From Holosporaceae bacterium (GTDB lineage: Bacteria > Pseudomonadota > Alphaproteobacteria > UBA3830), in NCBI GenBank assembly GCA_031262635.1, contig JAISHN010000021.1:1-20331 (forward strand): a stretch of DNA of 20,331 bases, written 5' to 3'. A program made the position numbers and the translations under genes. The notes beneath the pieces are model-generated. The model saw nothing but the letters and a program-made list of their open reading frames with translations. It ran no database searches and was not told the DNA's origin. Positions 1 to 7,883 of the stretch are shown in pieces. The first letter of the stretch is position 1; each line of letters opens with the position of its first letter.

Positions 1-101
1 GCGATTGCATAAAGAAGCGTCGGATTAAGGCGAAAGACAAAATCAAAAATACAACCAGAACTCCAGGATTAACGGAAAGCTAAATTATGAGCCTTTCCAT
101 A

Positions 102-2966
102 TCAATTCGATTGCGAAAACGCTCTGTCGTAGTTTGGTTTAAAATTATGTTTAAAGTTCAAACGAACGATTTCGTCGAATGAATCCATAGCCGTTTTGAT
201 AGCTCTAGCGTTCGTCGGCGCGGCGGCGGTTGGCGAATCGGGAGAATCGGTTAGCAGTAAATCGGAATCGTCGACAGTAACGTCGATCGCGCTTTCGTCA
301 AGTCGTCGGCACGCGTCTAGAAATTTTCTGAACGACTGATCGCAGCTCCTTTGATCCGACGCGCTCGCGTTGGCCGCGATCTCGTTATACAAAGTTTGCA
401 ATTCAAATCTGGCGTTAGAATTTGGACGATTGATATTTCTGAATATCTTCAACAGCTGCTCGGATTGCGCGTCTCGCAGAGCGGCGTAGGCGGTATTCGC
501 GGTTTTGTCGTCTTCCTGCCCCATCATTAAAGCGTCGCTTTTGGAGATCATCGCGTGTAAAGAATCGCCGCCAATTTTTTTCATGACTTTGCCGAAAGAA
601 CTCTTAATACTTGGACTGATGGGAAGGCTCGCCGGCGCGCCTATCCCGGATTCAATCGTATTCGATATTGAAACGTTGTCCAGAATCCACGCGCCTCGTT
701 CTTTTCTCGCGAGAATCTCCCCGGGAAGAGGCAGAACTTTAGAATAATGTCTCGGCGGATCTACGCGTCTGAAAACAAATTCGAAACTAGAAGAACCGTA
801 GAATTTAACGTCGACGGCTCCGCCCGTCGCGGCCGCGACTCCGCTCTGCAAAGCTATTCCGGCCGCGTCGACGACTACTGATTTAGCGATATTTGCGTTG
901 TCTTCTTTCTTTGCGGCTTTTTCTTTTTTCCTAGACTTCTTTGCGGCTTTCTCTTCGGCCTCAAAAGCGGACATAGAGCCGCAAACCGCGTCAAAGTCTT
1001 TCAAGTCCGCTCCGAGATCTTGATTCGCAGACGCTTTTTGCAAGACGCTCCCAAGTTTGTCTCTCATGAGTTTCATTCCTACCGCTCCGACGGAAGAAAG
1101 CGGAAGCGAAAATTTTATCGTTATATATTTCCCATTTTCGTCCTTGAGAGGACTTCCTTTGATAAAGCGTTTTTCAAGAAAAGCTTCTATGTCGCCTATT
1201 CTTATTATAGATAAAACGGCTAAAGCGGATAAACTATCGACCGTCGCCCTTACCGAAGACGCCGTCGAGTCTTTTGCGCCGTAACCCGCTTTTTTTCTAA
1301 TTCCCGATTCGTTTTTGGAAAATTCTTTGAGTTTTGCTAGCCTATCAAGCGCGATATGAATTCGTTTGAAGGCGGAAGCTCTCGCGTTGGTTATGTCTCG
1401 CTCTCTTAAAACGGCCGCCGTCGCTACGCAAGTTCTCAGAACGCCGACTCTACCGTAGCTGCCGAACGTTTTCTTAGGACATAGAAGGCCTTCGTAAGTA
1501 TGTTTCTTTTCCGTTAAAGCTTTTCTTTCGTCGTCGGAGTCGGCGTTAGCTAGATCGACAAGAACTCCGACGTAGGCTTCCAAATGTCCGACCAGTAATC
1601 CTGGATCTGGAAGTTTCTGTGAAAAATCGAATTCTTTTCCAATAATCTTCACAACCGCGGCGGAATCGATTCCATTCGGCGAACAATCTTCGTTTATTAA
1701 CGACAGCAACGCGGATTCTTTGGAATACGTTTTGACTCCGCTCGAAGTTTTTAAAGTTATTCCTAAGTCGGCTAAATACGCCGACGCGGCCGCTGAAATT
1801 TCTCCAAATACGTTGGTCTCTTTGGATTTATCGACGGCTCGCGATTTTGTGACGTCAACCCAGTTCAGTTTTACTCCGTTAGGAAGGACTTTGAATATAT
1901 TCAACAATCCTTCTAGCTCTTCCATGCGGACTAAAAGCTCTTTCTCGCGTTGTTGCAGATCTTTTCTACCCTTAGCGACGGTTTTCATCTTTTTAAACTG
2001 CGCTTTTTGAAATTTGGAAAGCGCGGCGCTATTGTAAGCGTCGATTACCTGCTCCAGCGAGTAAAAAATATTCGAAGATATCTGTTCGATTCCCGCGGTG
2101 GCCGTCGCTTTTCCAAATGAAAAATCGAACTTTATTCCCGCTTTTCCTCTTTTGCCGCTCGACGTAGTGAAGAACGAGAAGCTGGAGTTCCCCGTATAGC
2201 TTTCGCTTTTAGAGGCTTCTAAGCTGACGCTCGCCGACGGCATTGGAGTCGGAATATTGACGGAAACGCTGATCGTTTTGCTCCCGACCGAACCGGTCGC
2301 TTCTTTCTCTAGCGCTTCCCTAGCCTGCGCGAGAGCTTCTTCTGCGCAATGACGCGTCCAAACCAATTCGAAGGCTTTTTGAGCGGCGTTTAAAAATCTA
2401 ACGAAGTAATGCCTTTCGCCAAAAGACGAATCTTCCGCCGCCGTCGCTAAGACGTCTAGAAAATCATGCGTCGCGTCTTCGTATGTCGCGGAAAAATGCT
2501 CGTCTGAAAAATCCGCTTGAGCGAGGCTGGACAATTTTTGCAAAGAATTCCTAAGAGTTTCCAACTTTTGTCGAAGCGCGGCGTTTTTTGCGATTAAATT
2601 CGGCAGATCGAAGTTCCTATCGGTATTCTCTACGTCCGTTATATAATCTATGGCGTTGGAAAACATAATCGGCATATTTGATCCAAAAAACAGGTCGACT
2701 TCTATCGGCGTATTTTGAGGATCCTCGCCAACTTTTTTTAAGAGGGCGTCTTTTAACGCAATACGCCTTGAGAAAAGGTCTGCAAGGATTTGTTTGGCGC
2801 GAACTCTGTCGGGAATCATTTTGAGAACTTCTTCTTGCGAAGCTAAGTACGAATCTTCGTTCGACGAAATTTCCTCAACGACGCTATTATCGACTGCAAA
2901 AGCGTATTGAAAACCGAAGATTATAGAAAAAATAAAACTAAGCGGCGACAATTTTTTTATTTTCAT
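102..2966 (-). CDS. large exported protein of unknown function
   Basis: I do not recognise a family. I chose the ATG at 2966 (954 aa) because it gives a clean signal peptide: MKIKK, a hydrophobic stretch, then AFA|VDN. An in-frame ATG at 2996 would add ten residues. Neither start has a strong ribosome binding site. Numbered from 2996, residues 36-235 are mostly helical and partly coiled-coil-like. Residues 238-303 are rich in Ser, Gly, Thr and alternating hydrophobics (GIKFDFSFGKATATAGI), as in beta strands. Residues about 325-370 are again charged and helical. A Lys/Ala/Glu-rich stretch lies near 680-700 (KKSRKKEKAAKK), followed by a second small-residue and beta-like stretch to about 745 (GSSSFEFVFRR). 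There are few cysteines and no repeat array or enzyme motif. It is divergent from the HAD-like gene at 3164. Export to the periplasm or beyond is a fair inference; a role as surface protein, effector or pore former is only speculation. Confidence 0.8.
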   Translation of the reverse strand: MKIKKLSPLSFIFSIIFGFQYAFAVDNSVVEEISSNEDSYLASQEEVLKMIPDRVRAKQILADLFSRRIALKDALLKKVGEDPQNTPIEVDLFFGSNMPIMFSNAIDYITDVENTDRNFDLPNLIAKNAALRQKLETLRNSLQKLSSLAQADFSDEHFSATYEDATHDFLDVLATAAEDSSFGERHYFVRFLNAAQKAFELVWTRHCAEEALAQAREALEKEATGSVGSKTISVSVNIPTPMPSASVSLEASKSESYTGNSSFSFFTTSSGKRGKAGIKFDFSFGKATATAGIEQISSNIFYSLEQVIDAYNSAALSKFQKAQFKKMKTVAKGRKDLQQREKELLVRMEELEGLLNIFKVLPNGVKLNWVDVTKSRAVDKSKETNVFGEISAAASAYLADLGITLKTSSGVKTYSKESALLSLINEDCSPNGIDSAAVVKIIGKEFDFSQKLPDPGLLVGHLEAYVGVLVDLANADSDDERKALTEKKHTYEGLLCPKKTFGSYGRVGVLRTCVATAAVLRERDITNARASAFKRIHIALDRLAKLKEFSKNESGIRKKAGYGAKDSTASSVRATVDSLSALAVLSIIRIGDIEAFLEKRFIKGSPLKDENGKYITIKFSLPLSSVGAVGMKLMRDKLGSVLQKASANQDLGADLKDFDAVCGSMSAFEAEEKAAKKSRKKEKAAKKEDNANIAKSVVVDAAGIALQSGVAAATGGAVDVKFYGSSSFEFVFRRVDPPRHYSKVLPLPGEILARKERGAWILDNVSISNTIESGIGAPASLPISPSIKSSFGKVMKKIGGDSLHAMISKSDALMMGQEDDKTANTAYAALRDAQSEQLLKIFRNINRPNSNARFELQTLYNEIAANASASDQRSCDQSFRKFLDACRRLDESAIDVTVDDSDLLLTDSPDSPTAAAPTNARAIKTAMDSFDEIVRLNFKHNFKPNYDRAFSQSN

Positions 2967-3028
2967 ATTAGACGCTCTGTTTAGAATAATAGTCATAATT
3001 ATTTCTTAAAATAATTAAAAAAACGTTA

Positions 3029-3044
3029 AAATAACCTGTTATTT
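3029..3044. promoter_or_regulatory. 16-nt perfect palindrome in a divergent intergenic region
   Basis: AAATAAC-CT-GTTATTT is a perfect inverted repeat with 7-bp arms. It lies between the start of the large minus-strand gene (about 62 bp away) and the plus-strand HAD-like gene (about 120 bp away). The position and symmetry suit an operator for a dimeric regulator acting on one or both genes. The surrounding DNA is very A/T-rich, so chance symmetry is possible. Confidence 0.3.
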
Positions 3045-3108
3045 AAAAATAAAAACGCTATCTATGCGAATAATAGCAATAACGAAAAACGGAAGATCAA
3101 AGAATTCA

Positions 3109-3137
3109 TTGAAGAACTCCGTCGAATTTTATACCAT
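3109..3137 (+). promoter_or_regulatory. candidate sigma-70 promoter of the HAD/HAD/PAP2 set
   Basis: TTGAAG, a 17-nt spacer and TACCAT lie just before the gene at 3164. A transcript would start near 3144, which supports initiation at 3164 rather than at the ATG at 3143. Each hexamer matches consensus at four of six positions. Confidence 0.35.
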
Positions 3138-3163
3138 CGCAAATGGCCTTAAAGAGAGTAAAT

Positions 3164-4027
3164 ATGATAAAACTTATACGAGCGGCTAGCGTTTCCATTT
3201 TACTAGCGTTTTCCTACTGTGAGGCTAAGATGGTTAAAACCGACAAGATCGCGGATATCGAAATCGAATTTGCTCAAGCGGACGATGAAACTCTAGTAAT
3301 CATTGATTGCGACGGAGTTTTGATAGAGCCCGTAGACAACGTTCTAAAAACTCAAAACGCGCGATTTTGCTTTAAAATGCTTGACGATTATGCAAAAAAA
3401 CTGAAGGAGACTTCCTTCTCGGAAAAAGAAATAAATGAAGAAATCCGTCTTATTATGAGCATAGGCTGGAAATCGGCGAAACAAGAGCTTCTGAATAAAG
3501 AGTGGCCGGAGCTTATTAAAGCGTTGCAATCTAGAGGCATAAAAGTCGTCTTGCTTTCCGCTTGCGGAACAGGAGGTTGGGGAGTCATAAAATCTACGTC
3601 GGAATGGCGATACGACGAGTTGCTAAAGTTTGGGATAGACTTTAAAAAATCTTGGCTTGGTTTCAAGAAGATAGTCTTTTCTGATTTTGGATTAAGAAAA
3701 GATCGCGTATGGAAAGGATACCCTGTTTTCGAAAATGGGATGTTATTGAGCGCTAACGAGCAAAAAGGCGACGTTCTTAAAGCTTTTCTCGCAAAAATCC
3801 CTCAATATAAATTTAAGAAAATTATCTTTATCGACGATCATCAGAATATGATAGAGTCAGTCCAAAAAGCGGCGGACGATTTGGGAATCAAGAGCGTTTG
3901 TATAGAATATGTTTACGCAAGTACGAAAAAGTTTCCTCCTTTAGATGAAGAAAAGGCCAAAAAACAAGGCGAAATTTTGTGTAAAGAGCGCCGTTGGGTT
4001 TCGGACGAGGAAATACAAAAATACTAG
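3164..4027 (+). CDS. secreted HAD-like protein, DUF2608 type (paralogue 1)
   Basis: This is a predicted exported hydrolase-fold protein of 287 aa. The start at 3164 is chosen over 3143 because AGAGAG precedes it at proper spacing and the product then opens with a normal signal peptide (MIKLIRAASVSILLAFSYCEA). HAD motif I is IIDCDGVL, with D48 as expected nucleophile and D50. Motif II is the strand ending VVLLSACG. A conserved lysine lies in KGDVLKAF, and motif IV is IFIDDHQN. The arrangement matches my memory of DUF2608 proteins (HAD superfamily) from intracellular bacteria; the substrate of that family is not known. All core acidic residues are present, so phosphatase activity is plausible. 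It is followed 9 bp later by a clear paralogue, then by a PAP2-type phosphatase. The tyrosine-cysteine at the end of the signal peptide recurs in the paralogue, but it is not a standard lipobox. Confidence 0.8.
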   Translation: MIKLIRAASVSILLAFSYCEAKMVKTDKIADIEIEFAQADDETLVIIDCDGVLIEPVDNVLKTQNARFCFKMLDDYAKKLKETSFSEKEINEEIRLIMSIGWKSAKQELLNKEWPELIKALQSRGIKVVLLSACGTGGWGVIKSTSEWRYDELLKFGIDFKKSWLGFKKIVFSDFGLRKDRVWKGYPVFENGMLLSANEQKGDVLKAFLAKIPQYKFKKIIFIDDHQNMIESVQKAADDLGIKSVCIEYVYASTKKFPPLDEEKAKKQGEILCKERRWVSDEEIQKY

Positions 4028-4036
4028 GAGATTATA

Positions 4037-4876
4037 ATGAAACTCGCGCGTAAAATTTGCGTTTTGTTGCTTTTTGCATCCTTTTTCTATTGCGAATCAA
4101 AAATAATCTCCACGGACAAAATAGATGATATCGAGGCGGAGTTCGCGCAGGCGGATAACGAGACTTTAGTCGCTTTCGATTGCGACGCGGTATTGGTAGA
4201 GTTTTGCGATAATATTCTGAAGCATCCTAACAGAAAAAAAATCTTGATAAGCGATTATATAAAAGAGTCGAAAACGGAAAAATCAAAAAAGGAAGAGATT
4301 GTTTTTTATAAAAGCATATTATGGAACGACGCAAAGAGAGAATTGCTGAGTAAAGAATGGCCGAGGCTTATCATGGTTCTGCAATCCAGAGGCGTAAAAA
4401 CGCTTTTGCTTTCGGCTTGCGGCGGAGTTAAAGATCCGAAGATAGTAAAATCCACGTCGGAACATCGATACAAGATGTTGTCCAAATTTGGAATTGATTT
4501 TAAAAAATCCTGGCCTACGCTAAATAAAATAATATTCTCCAATTTTACAGGGGCAAACGCTCGCCAAGAAAAAGATCTTCCTATTTTTGAAAATGGAATG
4601 TTATTAAGTAGAAACGCGGCTAAGGGGGACGTCCTTAAGGCGTTTTTCGCAAAAATTCCTCAATATAAGTTCAAGAAGATTATCTTTATCGATAATTCAT
4701 TAAATAACGTGGAATTAGTAGGGAAAGCGGCCAAGGATCTGGGAATCGAGTACGTCGGCGTAGAATATACGCGCGCGAAAACGCAAAAACTTCCTCCTCT
4801 AAATATGAAAAAAGCGAAAAAGCAGTTTGAAGTTCTGGTTAGGGAGCGTCGTTGGCCGTCTGAAAACGAGGTTTAG
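4037..4876 (+). CDS. secreted HAD-like protein, DUF2608 type (paralogue 2, altered motifs)
   Basis: This 279-aa protein aligns with the preceding gene along its whole length, with shared blocks such as ADxETLV, LLSACG, FGIDFKKSW, FENGMLLS and AKIPQYKFKKIIFID, so it is a tandem duplicate. It has a signal peptide (MKLARKICVLLLFASFFYCES). The ribosome binding site AGGAG overlaps the stop codon of the first copy, with 6 nt to the ATG, which suggests translational coupling. D48 and D50 of motif I are kept (FDCDAVL), but the following Gly is Ala. Motif IV reads FIDNS instead of FIDDH, losing the second acidic residue that usually helps bind magnesium. Activity may therefore be reduced or changed. 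The copies have diverged evenly, with no stop codon or frameshift, so this one appears to be under selection as a protein. The name DUF2608 is from memory of the family. Confidence 0.78.
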   Translation: MKLARKICVLLLFASFFYCESKIISTDKIDDIEAEFAQADNETLVAFDCDAVLVEFCDNILKHPNRKKILISDYIKESKTEKSKKEEIVFYKSILWNDAKRELLSKEWPRLIMVLQSRGVKTLLLSACGGVKDPKIVKSTSEHRYKMLSKFGIDFKKSWPTLNKIIFSNFTGANARQEKDLPIFENGMLLSRNAAKGDVLKAFFAKIPQYKFKKIIFIDNSLNNVELVGKAAKDLGIEYVGVEYTRAKTQKLPPLNMKKAKKQFEVLVRERRWPSENEV

Positions 4877-4884
4877 AGAATACG

Positions 4885-5703
4885 ATGAACGCAATAGACG
4901 AGGCGGCGAACTTCTTTCTAAAATTTGGGCAAGTTAGTTTTATTGTTCCAATCATTGTTCTAGGGATTTTATTCGGCAAACGCGAGGACGTTGAAAAAGC
5001 GGCGTGTTTTCTTGCGTTTGCTATAATTTTTAACAATCTGTTGAAAAATATCTTTCACATACCGTTGCCTCCGCATATCGCGGCGGCTTCGCCTTTTGGG
5101 GCGAGATACGCTTTTCCGAGCGGACATACGCATATGGAAGTAATTTTTTACGGATATTTTCTTTATAAAGCGAAAGATTACAAAGTGAAAGCGGCGCTCG
5201 CCGCTCTTTTGATTTGCTGCGCGTCTTCGATGGTTCATTTTGGTTTTCACGAATGGTCTGCGATATTCGCGGGAGCCGCGTGCGCTATCATAGAAATCGC
5301 TGCGTATATTCTTGTCGAAAAAAAATTTGGAGAAAAAATCGCCGCTCTTTTCGCAATATCTTTTACGCTTATAATCATTTGTCTTTTATATGTTTTTTAC
5401 GAAATAGATTGGAATACCTGGGTCGGGATTTACTTTTTTGCCGGCGTCCTTGCGGGAATGAAATTTTTCAAAAACATAGTTCCCAAAAGATGGACGCAAA
5501 AAATACTCGCACTGTTTTTTGTAACGGCGTTAATGAAGGCCGTCTATTGGCTTAGCGCGACGTTGGGATTAGACGCTAACAGGCTAGGCTGCGTCCTACG
5601 ATTGAAATACTTCTTCTTTCCGATCTCGTTGTACGTCGCCATGTTTTTGGGAATAAAAACGTCGGAGTTCTTCGCCCAAAATAAAAAAGCTCCCGACAAA
5701 TAA
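4885..5703 (+). CDS. PAP2-type membrane phosphatase-like protein
   Basis: A 272-aa integral membrane protein with about six or seven hydrophobic segments. The PAP2 (phosphatidic acid phosphatase type 2) signature is visible: K54 before IPLPP as a weak motif 1, FPSGHT (PSGH 78-81) as motif 2, and HFGFHEWSAIFAG with H122 as motif 3. In the family motif 3 normally reads SR-x5-H-x3-D. Here the Arg position is Met and the Asp position is Ala, so only the two catalytic histidines are kept. Family members remove phosphate from lipid phosphates or undecaprenyl pyrophosphate at the membrane; the substrate here is unknown. The gene starts 8 bp after the second HAD-like gene, so the three are probably co-transcribed and may work on related phosphorylated substrates in the envelope. 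The C-terminal third adds further membrane segments. Confidence 0.75.
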   Translation: MNAIDEAANFFLKFGQVSFIVPIIVLGILFGKREDVEKAACFLAFAIIFNNLLKNIFHIPLPPHIAAASPFGARYAFPSGHTHMEVIFYGYFLYKAKDYKVKAALAALLICCASSMVHFGFHEWSAIFAGAACAIIEIAAYILVEKKFGEKIAALFAISFTLIIICLLYVFYEIDWNTWVGIYFFAGVLAGMKFFKNIVPKRWTQKILALFFVTALMKAVYWLSATLGLDANRLGCVLRLKYFFFPISLYVAMFLGIKTSEFFAQNKKAPDK

Positions 5704-5776
5704 AATCGCTCGCGGTCGCCGTTGCGTCGAGCGTTTGCGTATGATAATTTTTTCCTAGTTTACGAGAGAATAATTT

Positions 5777-6691
5777 ATGAAAATATTAGTCTGCAGAAAC
5801 GCCTGCGAATTCGCGTCTAATTTAACCAACGTTGAAAAATCCGATATTTTTTATACGACCGCTTCGAATTTTGAAGACGGCGAGCTTCTCGTTAAAATTA
5901 ACGACGGGAAAAAATTACAAGGCCAAAAAGTTCTAATCATTCAATCGATTTCCGGCGCGGTAAACGACGCTTTTATGGAGTTGGCGTTCGCTATGGATAC
6001 CGTAAGAGCTTGCGCGGCTGAGGAAATTTATTTGCTCGTAACTTACTTAGGCTATTCGAGACAAGATAGAGTCGAAACGCCCGCGGAATCCTTCTCTTCA
6101 AAAACGATCGCCTCGTTTTTGTCGCGAGACTACGTAAAGAGACTTTTTTTAATAAATTTACACGCTCCGCAAACGCTGGGTTTCTTTAGCGTTCCAAGCG
6201 TGAATTTCAGCGCGGACGAGTTGCTTCTGGAGAAGATTAAAGAAAAATATAATCCGAGCGACGTTGTGTTGATCTCGCCGGACACAGGAAACGCAAAATC
6301 CGTCATATCCATCGCGAATAAACTAAACGCGGATTACGCCGTGGCAATGAAATGTCGGCCGGCGGCTAATGAAAGCAAAATTTTATCGATAATTGGCTCC
6401 GAGGTTAAAGGGAAAATCTGCGTGATCCTCGACGATATCGTCGACTCCGCCGGCACTTTATGCAACGTGGCCGCAAAACTCGCCGAACAAGGAGCGAAAG
6501 AAGTAACAGCCTACGTTACTCATCCGGTTTTGTCCAAAAAAGCTATCGGCAGAATAAACGAATCGCGCTTCAGCAAGCTCTACGTCGGCGATACGATAAG
6601 CTCTAAAGAAAAAATCGCCGCTTGCGAGAAAATCGAAACTTTCTCCGTCGCCGATTGGCATTTGCGGAAGATCCTTGAGATGATCGATTAA
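5777..6691 (+). CDS. prs: ribose-phosphate pyrophosphokinase
   Basis: Makes PRPP from ribose 5-phosphate and ATP in the cytoplasm, feeding nucleotide, histidine and NAD synthesis. At 304 aa it is of usual length or slightly short. Visible landmarks are FEDGE (32-36), the flexible catalytic loop with YSRQDR (93-98), NLHAPQTLGFF (127-137), and the PRPP-binding loop VILDDIVDSAGT (216-227). The loop motif is usually DLHA with Asp; here position 127 is Asn, and the usual YARQDR is YSRQDR. The start is supported by GAGAG 8 nt upstream. It is 73 bp from the PAP2 gene, with a weak CGCTCG/CGAGCG inverted repeat between them, so it may have its own transcription unit. It is followed by the 271-bp repeat element. 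Confidence 0.93.
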   Translation: MKILVCRNACEFASNLTNVEKSDIFYTTASNFEDGELLVKINDGKKLQGQKVLIIQSISGAVNDAFMELAFAMDTVRACAAEEIYLLVTYLGYSRQDRVETPAESFSSKTIASFLSRDYVKRLFLINLHAPQTLGFFSVPSVNFSADELLLEKIKEKYNPSDVVLISPDTGNAKSVISIANKLNADYAVAMKCRPAANESKILSIIGSEVKGKICVILDDIVDSAGTLCNVAAKLAEQGAKEVTAYVTHPVLSKKAIGRINESRFSKLYVGDTISSKEKIAACEKIETFSVADWHLRKILEMID

Positions 6692-6759
6692 CGGAGCAAA
6701 CGCCGCGCAGCGTTAATCTCGATCGTTCGATAGCTTCTTTTCTAATTCGCTGCAGAGCG

Positions 6760-7030
6760 CTAAGTTATTAGGTTTCGTCAGGAAAAATGCGATGAGCAGT
6801 ATGAGGCTATTTTTGTTGAAACAAGAGATTTATACTCCGCAGTAAGTCATTGCTAGGCGTGCGAAGCCGCGAAGTTTCTTCCTTCTCCGTCATCCTAGAG
6901 GAGGGCTTGCCCGACGAAGGATCCATACGCTTTTCCAACGTACTCTCCGTCTGGATCCTTCGCTGCGCTCAGGATGCCGGAAAGGAGACGACGAACAAAA
7001 TTTTTCCTAACGCAACCTAATAAGGCTTAG
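6760..7030. mobile_element. 271-bp MITE-like element with long terminal inverted repeats
   Basis: The left end (6760-6788, CTAAGTTATTAGGTTTCGTC then AGGAAAAAT) is matched by the reverse complement of the right end (7000-7030, reading CTAAGCCTTATTAGGTTGCG then TTAGGAAAAAT). About 27 of 29 bases are identical apart from a 2-nt gap. No transposase is encoded inside. A second palindromic repeat (6881-6985) is nested in it. No obvious longer target duplication flanks it, though both ends carry TA near the tip. The right end stops exactly at the ATG of the glycosylase gene. It fills the gap between prs and that gene. Confidence 0.6.
6881..6985 (+). repeat. dispersed palindromic repeat, family A (copy 1)
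   Basis: About 105 bp bounded by CCTTCTCCGTCATCCT and AGGATGCCGGAAAGG, with inner arms CGAAGGATCC and GGATCCTTCG. Three more copies are in this window (11521-11626, 15520-15623, 19889-19995). It is nearly identical in layout to the copy at 19889. It would fold into a long hairpin. Repeats of this CGTCATCCTGAGCGAAGCG type are widespread in alphaproteobacteria; their role is not established. Confidence 0.8.
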
Positions 7031-7831
7031 ATGATCAAAATTTATTCTTTAGATTTTAATATAGAGCAAATAGCCGATTCCGGTCAGTGTTTCAGGATTA
7101 ATCAAACGTCGCCTGGAACCTGGCGGGCGGCGGCGTTCGGCAGATCGCTGACAATTCGTCGAGAAAGCGAACGCGACTATGTTTTTGAATGTTCGAGAGA
7201 AGAGTACGACAAAATCTGGCTTGATTACTTCGACATGCGAAGGGATTACGGTAGGATAAAAGAGCTCGTCAGGTCGGCGAACGATCCGTATTTAACCGCG
7301 GCGGTCGATTATGGATACGGGATAAGAATACTCAAGCAAGATCTTTGGGAAGTTCTCGCTACGTTTATAATATCGCAGAGGAACAATATTCCTCGCATCA
7401 AAAATACCGTCGCGAGACTCTGCGAGCCGTATGGAGACCGATTTCCGCCGGCCGACGTTCTCACGCGATATTCCGAACGCGATTTTCAGGCCTTGGGATT
7501 AGGATATCGAGCGCGGTACGTGCAAAATGTTTCGCGCGCGGTCGTAAATGAAGAATTAAATCTAGACAAATTAAAATTGGCGAATTATTCGGACGCGATA
7601 GAATACCTAAAACGTTTTGACGGCGTGGGAGACAAGGTCGCGAACTGCGTCGCGCTTTTTGGTCTGCATAAGATTGAAGCGTTTCCCGTCGATGTTTGGA
7701 TCAAACGCGTCGTCGACGAGCGATACGGCGGCAGTTTCGATATATCCCGCTTCCAAGGATACGCCGGAATCGTTCAGCAATATATGTTTTTCTACGAAAG
7801 ATTTTTAAAAAAGAAGCAAAACCCGCTTTAA
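7031..7831 (+). CDS. ogg: OGG1-type 8-oxoguanine DNA glycosylase/AP lyase
   Basis: Predicted to remove 8-oxoguanine opposite cytosine and nick the abasic site (base excision repair). The 266-aa protein opens with an OGG_N-like part containing SGQCFR (17-22). The helix-hairpin-helix follows as LKRFDGVGDKVANCVALFGL, in which K202 matches the catalytic lysine of OGG1, and then FPVDVWIKR, in which D221 matches the catalytic aspartate. No iron-sulphur cysteine cluster is seen at the C-terminus, as expected for this type rather than MutY/Nth. Bacterial OGG1 proteins are best known from clostridia; alphaproteobacteria normally use MutM, so transfer is possible. The only ribosome binding site candidate, AAGG 5 nt before the ATG, lies inside the terminal repeat of the preceding element. 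Confidence 0.85.
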   Translation: MIKIYSLDFNIEQIADSGQCFRINQTSPGTWRAAAFGRSLTIRRESERDYVFECSREEYDKIWLDYFDMRRDYGRIKELVRSANDPYLTAAVDYGYGIRILKQDLWEVLATFIISQRNNIPRIKNTVARLCEPYGDRFPPADVLTRYSERDFQALGLGYRARYVQNVSRAVVNEELNLDKLKLANYSDAIEYLKRFDGVGDKVANCVALFGLHKIEAFPVDVWIKRVVDERYGGSFDISRFQGYAGIVQQYMFFYERFLKKKQNPL

Positions 7832-7883
7832 CGACCGAAAAATGCTTGAACGACATAGTAAATTAAAATTCTAAAAAAATCGC

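Noticed and set aside
1..101. Open frames at the left edge: a plus-strand basic peptide ending at 81-83 and a minus-strand stretch reading GVLVVFLILSFALIRRFF.
   Set aside because: The plus frame is short and of odd composition. The minus one looks like a membrane segment but has no ATG/GTG start or ribosome binding site before the edge. Neither can be supported without the flanking sequence.
3143..3163. Upstream ATG at 3143 as start of the first HAD-like gene.
   Set aside because: It has no ribosome binding site, would put seven residues before a normal signal peptide, and falls at the predicted transcription start.
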